In this document: positions 8,255 through 15,046 of the stretch, one piece after another | Numbering within the stretch: the stretch's first letter is position 1 | How the letters are laid out: every line of letters begins with the position of its first letter | Source of the DNA: Gemmatimonadota bacterium | Lineage (GTDB): Bacteria; JBHIER01; G020348925 | Direction: 5' to 3' | Assembly (NCBI GenBank): GCA_020348925.1 | Contig: CP070758.1 | Span: 2,031,025 to 2,046,070 of the forward strand | DNA length: 15,046 nucleotides | Program-made: the position numbers and the translations under genes | The notes under the pieces: generated by a model | The model's database searches: none | Seen by the model: only the letters and a program-made list of their open reading frames with translations | What the model was told of the DNA's origin: nothing

Positions 8255-11242
8255 CTATCTCAATATTTTAAGGGAAATCATAAACTCTTTCTCTATAGAA
8301 TGATGTTTCTCGAAGGCCAATGCATATCCCAGAGAGAGTGTCGACGGAAGGTTAGAGAATATGACGAGCTGCATATCTATCTGACCACCGGCATTCATTA
8401 CGGATCGTCTGTAATCTTTGCTCGTCAGCTCGAAGAGATCGTCAGGATCCACGTTCGTCTTGATTCCGGAGGTGAAAACGGCCATTCGGGCCCAGTTACA
8501 GTACAGGACAGGAAATCCGAATCGCCGGAATCGCAGAGGCGGAAAGGTCCATTCGAGCATCATTTTGGCGTAATTTGTACCACCGATGGCGTTGAGCTCG
8601 ACACCGGGAAAGCTGTAATACTCCCTGTAACGCTTGATGGACAAATAATCGACCCAGTTGTTGCCAAACCCTCCGAAATAAAAGTTGGCAAAGGGTTCGT
8701 CCCGATCACCGTGAGCATATCCGAAGGAGCTTCTCAACCAGAGTGCCATGTGCTCGATGGGGAGCAAAAACCCGTAATCGAGGTTTGCGTTGACATGAGG
8801 GTAGAATTTTTCGTTGACGTAGGTGTTGAAGGAGTTTATTTGCCCAGTCACCCCTTTCTCGGAATCGACCCCACCCAATGTTGTCCGCTTATTGGAGTAA
8901 TTCAAATTTGCCCGCAGTGTCACAAACTTGTCGTAGGAGACCGCAACGTTCTGGAAATCCGGGAGCCGTTCGAGTCCGCCGTAACCGGCCACATTGAAGG
9001 AATAATCCAGCATCTTCGGCTTCTCGTAGATGAGGTAACTTTGATAATTCAGGGACAACGAATAGCCTTTCCGACTCTTCTTGGTGGGGCCGAAAAGGTC
9101 GTAGAAATCCGCTCCGTTGTATGAGGCCGAGATATCCCACGGCCACTTGCTATAGTTAAAGGTGGTGTGGAATCGTTCGTCACCCGGTAATTTCGAATAG
9201 GGCGAATAGGATGCTGTGAGATTGAAGTCGTTCATCCTGATGGGATCGGCGAAATTCATGCGGATCCCAAGGGCCACATAATCACTGTGTCCGTCAACGT
9301 ACGTGTCCCTGTATCCCTCAACAACGGGATAGACGGAGGCAAGTTTTATGTTCCGAAAAGGACTGTAGGGACCGCTAAAGGTTGTCAGGGAATCGATATT
9401 GATGGACGCCGGTGATCCGGCCATCCACTCCGTGACGATGGGGTGTCGGTCCACAACGGCCTGCCCCAGGTACCGTATGGCACTCACGTCCTCCAGCGGT
9501 TGCGCGGAGATCATGACCGGTAGAAATCCTTTCCCTGTGTACCGGAAGACGATGAGAGAGTCGCCCGGGAGAGGGACCGGTCGAAAGAAACCGGTCTCGC
9601 AATTTGTCAGGATGTCCATGTGTTCGGTTTCGAAATCGTATCTCCAGACGTTTGAGACACCCGTGTAGTATGAGGTTCCGAGGAGATAGCGACCGTCGTC
9701 AGTGAAGACAAAATTTTGAGGGGCATTTTCCTCGAATTCGTACAGCACGTCGTAGGAGGTGTCCTTGCTCAGGAGGTTTTCGATGTTCATTCTGATGAGA
9801 CGCTGCCTGCCGGTGACCTCGATGATGGACGCCGTCAGGTACTTTCCGTCCGGGGAGATATCGAGATCGAAGATGTTCTTTCCGTAGGGCAAGACGAAAA
9901 TATCCTCCCACGTCTCATAAGGAGATGGAATCCGAACCACTATGGATCGCCCGTTGTGGTGTTGCACACCCCATAACGATTTGTCCGCACGATTGAAGGC
10001 CAGATCCCCGGTCCGACAGTCCTTGATCAGCCTTTTCGACGTTCCGGTCTGAAGGTCGACGACCCGAATATCCCGCCAGCGAAAAACGTTATCGGTCGTG
10101 AAGAAGATGTTCCGTGTGTCCGGATCGTAGGCCAGGGACGAGACGTAGTACAAGGCAGGCCCGGGAACATTGCAGATCTTCTCGATCCTGCCGGTGTCGA
10201 TATCGATGGAGGAGATGTTGGCCAGTTGGCCGGGGTAGAGGGTGGCTGCATACAGTTTTCTCGTCACTGGATCGTAGAATGAGCGTGAGACCGAGCCGAG
10301 GGCGCGCTCGGACAGAGGCCGATACTGCGTCACAGGATTGGCATGAATCGAGTCGAGATTTGTCCGTTGCCACTGATGCTCCCACTCGACCCAAGCGACC
10401 CACTCGTCATCCAGGGATCGCCCGTACACCTTCTTGAACTGGGAGGTAAAATATCGTTTGCTCTCACCAGTTCGATCGAACCACTCCAGCAGTTTCTCAG
10501 GCCCATAGTGATAGGCCAGATAGCTCACGAAACGGGTCCCGTAGAGGTAAGAGTTTTGGCCGACCTGAAAATCGATGGTCGTGCCCTCGGATTCGAGCCC
10601 CACGATATCGTAGAAGTAGCTGCTGTCCCGAACCATGGTTCTGAAAACCATCTCATCATAACCACCCAGGGCGCGTCCGAGACCTCCAGACATCCACGTC
10701 TCCAAAAAGACGGCGATCCCTTCATGGTACCACCGCGGACAGTACCACCGGGGACTCGTCAGATAACTGTAAAACATCGAGAGGGGATAGTCGGCGATGG
10801 GCAAGACCTTTCCGAAGAATATCGTACGATAGAATTCATCGTTCGGTGAAGATTTGTCTGTGGCCACCACGTGGACAAGCTCATGGTGCATGAGCCAGTT
10901 CATTCGCTCATTGGACGGGGCCGTTTCATACACCTGCTCAAAAGGTTCGATACCGAGGGTGATGTAGTTCCAGGGCATCGTTATCGTCCCGCCGTGTCCA
11001 ATATCTCCAAAATCATGCAGCAGAATGAGCACTTTTTCCGAAGGCGTATAGTCAAAAAGCTCCCTGTGAAACTTCATTGAGTTTTCGAAACTCCGGGCCA
11101 GATGGGCAATGATGTAGTAACTTTCCTCGAAGTACACCAAAAGCAGAAACTCTGTCTCCAGCGACTGAAGCTGCACTGAGGCGGCGGGCATTGAGATGAG
11201 GAATAAAAAAATGCAACTTATAGAAAAAACAAAACGTTTCAC
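8255..11242 (-). CDS. Exported metallopeptidase (HExxH, MA-like) fused to beta-propeller and C-terminal beta-barrel
   Basis: I choose GTG 11242: AAAGGGAGGG (11251-11260) lies 8 nt upstream, and the product then begins MKRFVFSISCIFLFLI, an ideal signal peptide. An in-frame ATG at 11263 would add 7 residues, but it overlaps that ribosome site. With the GTG start (995 residues), about 35-295 is a gluzincin domain: HELVH (H120, E121, H124) and a downstream E174 in WYHEGIAVFLE, the usual third zinc ligand of peptidase-MA-like domains. Residues about 313-593 carry repeated blades with S-P-D-G-K/T-D-D-G-R motifs (TolB/WD40-like propeller). Residues about 633-995 alternate polar and hydrophobic with many aromatics (YSLSLNYQSY, FNYSKWPW), like a surface-antigen/BamA-type barrel. 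It probably sits in the outer membrane. The last residue is R, not the usual aromatic of many barrels, so the barrel call is less certain than the peptidase. Confidence 0.88.
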   Translation of the reverse strand: MKRFVFSISCIFLFLISMPAASVQLQSLETEFLLLVYFEESYYIIAHLARSFENSMKFHRELFDYTPSEKVLILLHDFGDIGHGGTITMPWNYITLGIEPFEQVYETAPSNERMNWLMHHELVHVVATDKSSPNDEFYRTIFFGKVLPIADYPLSMFYSYLTSPRWYCPRWYHEGIAVFLETWMSGGLGRALGGYDEMVFRTMVRDSSYFYDIVGLESEGTTIDFQVGQNSYLYGTRFVSYLAYHYGPEKLLEWFDRTGESKRYFTSQFKKVYGRSLDDEWVAWVEWEHQWQRTNLDSIHANPVTQYRPLSERALGSVSRSFYDPVTRKLYAATLYPGQLANISSIDIDTGRIEKICNVPGPALYYVSSLAYDPDTRNIFFTTDNVFRWRDIRVVDLQTGTSKRLIKDCRTGDLAFNRADKSLWGVQHHNGRSIVVRIPSPYETWEDIFVLPYGKNIFDLDISPDGKYLTASIIEVTGRQRLIRMNIENLLSKDTSYDVLYEFEENAPQNFVFTDDGRYLLGTSYYTGVSNVWRYDFETEHMDILTNCETGFFRPVPLPGDSLIVFRYTGKGFLPVMISAQPLEDVSAIRYLGQAVVDRHPIVTEWMAGSPASINIDSLTTFSGPYSPFRNIKLASVYPVVEGYRDTYVDGHSDYVALGIRMNFADPIRMNDFNLTASYSPYSKLPGDERFHTTFNYSKWPWDISASYNGADFYDLFGPTKKSRKGYSLSLNYQSYLIYEKPKMLDYSFNVAGYGGLERLPDFQNVAVSYDKFVTLRANLNYSNKRTTLGGVDSEKGVTGQINSFNTYVNEKFYPHVNANLDYGFLLPIEHMALWLRSSFGYAHGDRDEPFANFYFGGFGNNWVDYLSIKRYREYYSFPGVELNAIGGTNYAKMMLEWTFPPLRFRRFGFPVLYCNWARMAVFTSGIKTNVDPDDLFELTSKDYRRSVMNAGGQIDMQLVIFSNLPSTLSLGYALAFEKHHSIEKEFMISLKILR

Positions 11243-11300
11243 GAGTGATTCCCTCCCTTTCATTCCACATAGTTCTCTTGGAATTTATCACCTGTGACCA

Positions 11301-11329
11301 AACATAAGATGCTTTCTTCTCGTTGTCAA
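11301..11329 (-). promoter_or_regulatory. Sigma-70-type promoter for the metallopeptidase/barrel gene
   Basis: On the minus strand TTGACA (11329-11324) is followed after exactly 17 nt by TATGTT (11306-11301), which matches the -10 consensus at 4 of 6 positions. The predicted start near 11294 gives a leader of about 52 nt to the GTG at 11242. It lies directly downstream of the terminator of the repeat-protein gene, so the two genes are separate units. Confidence 0.65.
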
Positions 11330-11346
11330 GTTTTTTGTTATAAAAA

Positions 11347-11377
11347 GAAAGAGATGCCGAGCCTCGGCATCTCTTTC
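11347..11377 (-). terminator. Rho-independent terminator of the octapeptide-repeat gene
   Basis: Arms 11363-11377 and 11347-11361 are perfect 15-bp inverted repeats with GC-rich core (GATGCCGAG / CTCGGCATC) and a single unpaired base; a few central pairs would open to form the loop. On the minus strand the hairpin is followed at once by TTTTT (11346-11342). It lies 32 nt after the stop codon at 11410-11412. Confidence 0.9.
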
Positions 11378-11409
11378 CCCTCTACTGTGTATGTCAACGA
11401 CCGCCTGTC

Positions 11410-14400
11410 TTAGTGTTGATACTCCAGCTGGAAGGCCTGCAGATCGGAAACTAAGTTCTCAAGAGCTCGGATTTCCTCTCTCTGCAGAGTGGGGATCACC
11501 TGCTTCCTGAACCCATCAAACTCAGCCACAAGGTTCTCCAAAGCCTGGATCTGCTCGCGCTCCAGAGCCGGGATGACCCGCTTGTCCAAAGTCCGCAACT
11601 CAGCGCCCATATGTTCAAGGGCTTGGATCTGCTCACGCTCCAGGGCCGGGATGACCTGCTTCTGAAAGCCGTCATACTCAGTGACCAGGTTCTGCAAGGC
11701 CAGGATCACTTGCTTCTCGAGCACCCGCAGCTCCTGCCGCTCCAGGGCCGGAATGACCTGCCGGTCCAAAGTGCGGAACTCACCGGCCATATGCTCAAGG
11801 GCCTGGATCTGCTCGCGCTCCAGGGCCGGGATGACCTGCTTCTGGAAGCCATGAAACTCAGTCACAAGGCTCTGCAGGGCTTGAATCTCTTGCCTCTGGA
11901 GGACCACTATCTCTTGCCTCTCAAGAGCGGGAATGATCTCTCGCTCCAGGGCCGGGATCACCTGCTTCTGCAGGGCCGGAATGACCTGCCGCTCCAGGGC
12001 CGGAATGACCTGCCGGTCCAGTGTCCGGAACTCACCGGCCATGTGTTCGAGGGCACGAATCTCCTCTTTCTCCAGGGCCGGGATCACCTGCTTCTGAAAA
12101 CCATGAAAGGCAAGTGTCAGGTTCTCTAGGGCAGGGATGATCTCTTTCTCCAGGGCCGGGATCACCTGCTTCTGCAGGGCCAGAATGACCTGCTTCTGCA
12201 ATGCGGGGATGATCTCTTTCTCCAGAGCTTGAATTTCCTGCTTCTCCAGGGCTGGAATGACCTGTCGCTCCAGGGTCGGGAGAACCTCTCTCTGCAAGGT
12301 CAGAATGACCTGCCTCTGGAGGGCCGGGATGACCTGCTTGTCCAGGGTGTTCAGCTCAGCGCCCATATGTTCGAGGGCACGAATCTCCTCTTTCTCGAGG
12401 GCCGGGATCACCTGCTTCTGGAAACCATCGTACTCTTTAACCAGGCTCTCCAGAGCCGGGATGACCTCTCTCTCCAGGGCCGGGATCACCTGCTTGAACA
12501 AGGCAGGTAAGACCTCTTTTTCCAGGGCCAGAATCACCTGCTTCTCATAAGCTGGGATCACTTGCCTCTTTAGGGTGCTTAACTCAACCGCCATATGCTC
12601 AAGAGCCTGAATCTGTTCTCTCTCCAGAGCCGGGATCACCTGTTTCTGGAAACCATCAAACTCCGTGACCAAACTCTCCAACGCCTGAACCACTTCCTTT
12701 TCGAGGACCCGCAGCTCCTGGCGCTCAAAAGCAGGGATCACCTGCTTGTCCAGGGTGCGCAATTCAACCGCCATACTTTCGAGAGCCCTGATTTCCTCTC
12801 TCTCCAGCGCCGGGATGACCTGCCTCTGAAAACCGTGAAACTCAGTGACAAAACCCTGCAACACCTGAATCTCTTGCTTCTGGAGAACCAGCATCTCTTG
12901 CCGCTCCAAGGCCGGGATGACCTCTCTCTGAAGCGCCGGGATCACTTGTCTCTCCAGGGCCGGAATGATTTGCCGCTCCAGGGCCGGAATGACCTGCTTG
13001 TCCAGGGTAGTCAACTCAGCGGCCATGTGCTCAAGAGCACGGACTTCCTCTCTCTCTAAGGCCGGGATAACCTGCTTCTGAAAGCCATGAAACTCTTTGA
13101 CCAAATTCTCCAGGGCCGGGATGACCTCCCGCTGCAAGGCCAAGATCACCTGCTTTTCCAGAGCCGGGATGACCTCCCGCTCCAGGGCCGGAATGACCTC
13201 TCTCTCCAGCGCCGGGATCATCTCCCTCTCCAGAGCCGGAATAACCTGCCGCTCCAAGGCAGGGATCACCTGCTTCTGCAGGGCTGGAATTATCTGCCGC
13301 TCCAGAGCCGGAATGACCTGCTTGTCCAGGGTGTTCAGTTCTGCGGCCATATGTTCCAGAGCCCGGATTTCCTCTTTCTCCAGAGCCGGGATCACCTGCT
13401 TCTGGAACCCGTCAAATTCAACCACCACGTTCTCAAGAGCAGAAACGACCTCTTTCTGCAGGGCCAGAATGACCTGCTTCTCCAGGGCCGGGATGACCTC
13501 TCTCTGCAGGGCCAGAATGACCTGCTTCTCATAAGCCGGGATCACCTGCTTCTCCAGGGTGCTCAGCTCAGCGGCCATATGTTCCAGAGCCTGGATCTGC
13601 TCACGCTCCAGAGCCGGGATCACCTGCTTCTGGAAGCCATCAAACTCTTTGACCAGGTTCTCCAACGCCCGAATTTCTTCCCTTTCGAGAACCATTATTT
13701 CCTGCCTCTCAAGAGCGGGAATGACCTGTCGTTCCAAGGCCGGAATGACCTGCCGCTCCAAGGCCGGAATGACCTGCCGCTCTAAAGTAGGAATGATCTG
13801 CTTGTCTAAGGTGTTCAGCTCAGCAGCCATGCGTTCGAGAGCTTGGATCTGCTCGCGCTCCAGTGCAGGAATCACCTGTTTCTTGAAACCATCAAACTCC
13901 TTGACCAGGTTTTCCAGGGCCGGGAGGACCTCTCTCTGCAGAGCCGGGATGACCTGCTTATTCAAAGCGGGAATGACCTCTTTCTCCAGGGCAGGGATCA
14001 TCTCTTTCTCCAGGGCCGGAATAACCTGCCTGTCCAAGGTAGGAACAACCTCTTTCTGGAGTGCCGGCAGGACCTCTCTCTGCAGGGCAGGAATAACCTC
14101 TCTCTGCAGCGCAGGAATGACCTGCTTGTCCAATGTGCTCAATTCAGCGGCCATATGTTCGAGGGCTTGAATCTGCTCTTTTTCCAGCGCGGGCATCACC
14201 TGCCTTTTGAAGCCATCGAACTCCTTAACCAGGTTCTCCAAAGCCGGAATAACCTCTTTCTCCAAGGCCGGAATGACCTGTTTTTCCAAAGCCGGGATGA
14301 CCTCTTTCTCCAAAGTCAGCATCACCTGCTTCTCGAATGTGGGGACCACGAGCTTTTCCAGTTTCCGCAACTGAGCGGTTGTCTGCTCGAGGGCCTGAAT

Positions 14401-14817
14401 TTGCTCTTTCTCAAGAACAGGAAGCACCTGCTTCCGAAAACCATCAAACTCTGTCACGAGATTCTCTAACGCACGCAGCTCCTCCTTCTCTAAGACGGGG
14501 GTCACCTGCCGTCCCAAGTGCTGCAATCTGGCAATCAAGTTCGCCAGTTGACGACCATCCATCTCCCCCAATTGGGGCTTCGTCGTATTTTCAAAGGCCT
14601 CAAACTGCGCCGCCAAATTAAGGAGTTGTTGGCCTTCGAGGACCACGTCACTTTCTGTAATCTGATCCGCCCGGTATTTCTTGACTTTTCCGATCGTACC
14701 CCGTACGTCTTCACCGGGCGTAGGTGGATAGAAGAACGCAAAATAAGCGATGACAAGAACTGCGATGACTATGCCACCAGCTAAAATTTTCTTCATCAAA
14801 CCACTGCGCTTTTCCAT
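11410..14817 (-). CDS. Membrane-anchored octapeptide-repeat protein of unknown function
   Basis: This 1135-residue protein starts at ATG 14817 with AAGGGAGGG (14825-14833) 7 nt upstream. It has one N-terminal membrane span (about 10-30, ILAGGIVIAVLVIAYFAFFY) after a basic start. The rest is probably periplasmic, though a cytoplasmic location is not excluded. Residues 37-104 are a non-repetitive cap (RGTIGKVKKYRADQITESD). From 105 to the end everything is octads (consensus VIPALE-K/R-E/Q) and decads. Decads are of two kinds, A (VKEFDGFQKQ) and B (AAELSTLDKQ), strictly alternating: A at 121, 197, 305, 389, 465, 573, 657, 717, 793, 901, 985, 1045 and 1097. Two octads follow every A; 2-9 follow every B. 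I see no Cys or Trp. Proline recurs every 8 residues, unlike an ordinary coiled coil. I recognise no catalytic motif or named family. A structural rod, spacer or molecular ruler is one idea; this is inference. Confidence 0.92.
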   Translation of the reverse strand: MEKRSGLMKKILAGGIVIAVLVIAYFAFFYPPTPGEDVRGTIGKVKKYRADQITESDVVLEGQQLLNLAAQFEAFENTTKPQLGEMDGRQLANLIARLQHLGRQVTPVLEKEELRALENLVTEFDGFRKQVLPVLEKEQIQALEQTTAQLRKLEKLVVPTFEKQVMLTLEKEVIPALEKQVIPALEKEVIPALENLVKEFDGFKRQVMPALEKEQIQALEHMAAELSTLDKQVIPALQREVIPALQREVLPALQKEVVPTLDRQVIPALEKEMIPALEKEVIPALNKQVIPALQREVLPALENLVKEFDGFKKQVIPALEREQIQALERMAAELNTLDKQIIPTLERQVIPALERQVIPALERQVIPALERQEIMVLEREEIRALENLVKEFDGFQKQVIPALEREQIQALEHMAAELSTLEKQVIPAYEKQVILALQREVIPALEKQVILALQKEVVSALENVVVEFDGFQKQVIPALEKEEIRALEHMAAELNTLDKQVIPALERQIIPALQKQVIPALERQVIPALEREMIPALEREVIPALEREVIPALEKQVILALQREVIPALENLVKEFHGFQKQVIPALEREEVRALEHMAAELTTLDKQVIPALERQIIPALERQVIPALQREVIPALERQEMLVLQKQEIQVLQGFVTEFHGFQRQVIPALEREEIRALESMAVELRTLDKQVIPAFERQELRVLEKEVVQALESLVTEFDGFQKQVIPALEREQIQALEHMAVELSTLKRQVIPAYEKQVILALEKEVLPALFKQVIPALEREVIPALESLVKEYDGFQKQVIPALEKEEIRALEHMGAELNTLDKQVIPALQRQVILTLQREVLPTLERQVIPALEKQEIQALEKEIIPALQKQVILALQKQVIPALEKEIIPALENLTLAFHGFQKQVIPALEKEEIRALEHMAGEFRTLDRQVIPALERQVIPALQKQVIPALEREIIPALERQEIVVLQRQEIQALQSLVTEFHGFQKQVIPALEREQIQALEHMAGEFRTLDRQVIPALERQELRVLEKQVILALQNLVTEYDGFQKQVIPALEREQIQALEHMGAELRTLDKRVIPALEREQIQALENLVAEFDGFRKQVIPTLQREEIRALENLVSDLQAFQLEYQH
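11686..12669 (-). repeat. Super-repeat 3 of octapeptide gene (4 A-B pairs, residues 717-1044)
   Basis: This block has exactly the same length (984 bp) and the same 5, 9, 6, 3 octad series as super-repeat 2, with the same marker octads (VIPAYEKQ-VILAL, E-I-V-V-L, RQELRVLEK). By hand count, 61 of the first 76 residues equal those of super-repeat 2. A short terminal unit follows (11413-11685): a pair with only 2 octads, a last A decad, and a degenerate end. Confidence 0.85.
12670..13653 (-). repeat. Super-repeat 2 of octapeptide gene (4 A-B pairs, residues 389-716)
   Basis: This 984-bp block encodes four A-B pairs with 5, 9, 6 and 3 octads after the B decads. Marker octads fix the register: VIPAYEKQ-VILAL opens the 5-block, E-M-L-V-L marks the end of the 6-block, and RQELRVLEK marks the 3-block. 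Confidence 0.85.
13654..14457 (-). repeat. Super-repeat 1 of octapeptide gene (3 A-B pairs, residues 121-388)
   Basis: This 804-bp block encodes three A-B pairs whose B decads are followed by 5, 9 and 6 octads. It is 60 residues shorter than the next two super-repeats because the fourth pair (B plus 3 octads) is missing. Its first B block (VVPTFEKQ, VMLTLEKE) is the most diverged, as expected for an edge copy. Confidence 0.8.
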
Positions 14818-14875
14818 TGCTTTACCCTCCCTTCAAAGGTTTCAAACTTCCGACTACCAACCATCAACCATACAG

Positions 14876-14896
14876 CTAACGGATCAGACGAACCAT
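14876..14896 (-). other. Possible 6-codon leader ORF with ideal ribosome site
   Basis: On the minus strand AAGGAGGTGA (14908-14899), a full match to the usual 16S tail, precedes ATG at 14896 with 5 nt after the GGAGG core. The frame reads M-V-R-L-I-R and stops with TAG at 14876. It ends 58 nt before the ATG of the octapeptide gene. It could be a leader peptide, or the site may serve ribosome loading. A chance ATG after a purine run cannot be excluded. Confidence 0.35.
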
Positions 14897-15046
14897 ACTC
14901 ACCTCCTTTTTTCATTGTCCAAATCTTTCAAGATCGTTAACTCATTACGTTGTCTTATCAAAGTACAAATCAAACTCGAAATAGTTGGTCTTTTTTTATA
15001 CTTTTCCAATCATCCGGTATCCCGCCTGACAATAATAGGGCGGTCA

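Noticed and set aside
8300-9124. Plus-strand open frame of 274 codons inside the metallopeptidase gene
   Set aside because: It lies wholly antisense to the barrel region, has no convincing ribosome site and resembles no family.
11243-11263. ATG at 11263 as start of the metallopeptidase gene
   Set aside because: The Shine-Dalgarno would fall inside the coding sequence and the signal peptide would get an extra acidic start; the GTG at 11242 fits better.
13087-13785. Plus-strand open frame of 232 codons, and similar plus-strand frames across the octapeptide gene
   Set aside because: A 24-bp period (multiple of 3) without stops in one antisense copy leaves that frame open throughout. No ribosome site or promoter, and the minus-strand protein explains the region.
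11410-14505. Regular 24-bp direct repeats that look like a CRISPR array or minisatellite
   Set aside because: There are no variable unique spacers. The repeats keep one long minus-strand frame open with an anchor, ribosome site and terminator, so they are coding octapeptides.
14940-15030. Promoter for the octapeptide gene
   Set aside because: Several TTG-rich -35-like hexamers occur, but none has a good -10 at 16-18 nt, so I make no call.
15022-15046. CCGCC...GGCGG inverted repeat near the right edge as a terminator
   Set aside because: The arms are only 5 bp and no T-run follows within the window on either strand; the context is cut by the edge.

Overview
The window looks like chromosomal DNA from a Gram-negative, uncultured-type bacterium. 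The FCB side of the tree (Zixibacteria, KSB1 or Latescibacteria-like) is my best guess. The reasons are a dockerin-bearing secreted beta-helix protein, a Ser/Thr kinase fused to a TolB-like sensor and TPRs, a metallopeptidase-propeller-barrel protein with a signal peptide, and strong AGGAGG-type ribosome sites. The phylum is inference; there is no rRNA or marker gene. I saw no tRNA, rRNA, CRISPR array, transposase or phage gene.

Layout, left to right. (1) 1-2974, minus: a large secreted right-handed beta-helix protein ending in a dockerin repeat and cut by the left edge. (2) 2975-3599: divergent intergenic region with a consensus sigma-70 promoter for gene 1. The promoter has a 12-bp palindrome in its spacer, and a 10-bp inverted repeat lies just before the kinase. 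(3) 3600-6593, plus: receptor-like Ser/Thr kinase with one membrane span, a TolB-like domain and TPRs. (4) 6594-7122: convergent gap with two degraded palindromic dispersed repeats. (5) 7123-8133, minus: PrsW-family membrane protease. (6) 8255-11242, minus: exported gluzincin (HExxH) plus beta-propeller plus probable outer-membrane barrel, with its own promoter. (7) A strong hairpin terminator at 11347-11377. (8) 11410-14817, minus: a 1135-residue membrane-anchored protein built almost wholly from octapeptide repeats (consensus VIPALEKQ) and 10-residue inserts, preceded by a possible 6-codon leader ORF.

The most striking object is the octapeptide protein. It parses without remainder into octads and decads. 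Two decad types (A with F-D/H-G-F, B with L-x-T-L) alternate strictly 13 to 12. The octads after successive B decads number 5,9,6 / 5,9,6,3 / 5,9,6,3 / 2, so there is a third level of order: super-repeats of 268, 328 and 328 residues. I know no named family with this design.

Together the genes describe cell-envelope business: a surface or secreted adhesin-like protein, a transmembrane kinase, two membrane or exported proteases and a long probable periplasmic repeat protein. Apart from possible read-through from the 8255-11242 gene into the PrsW gene, they look like separate transcription units, and any shared pathway is inference.
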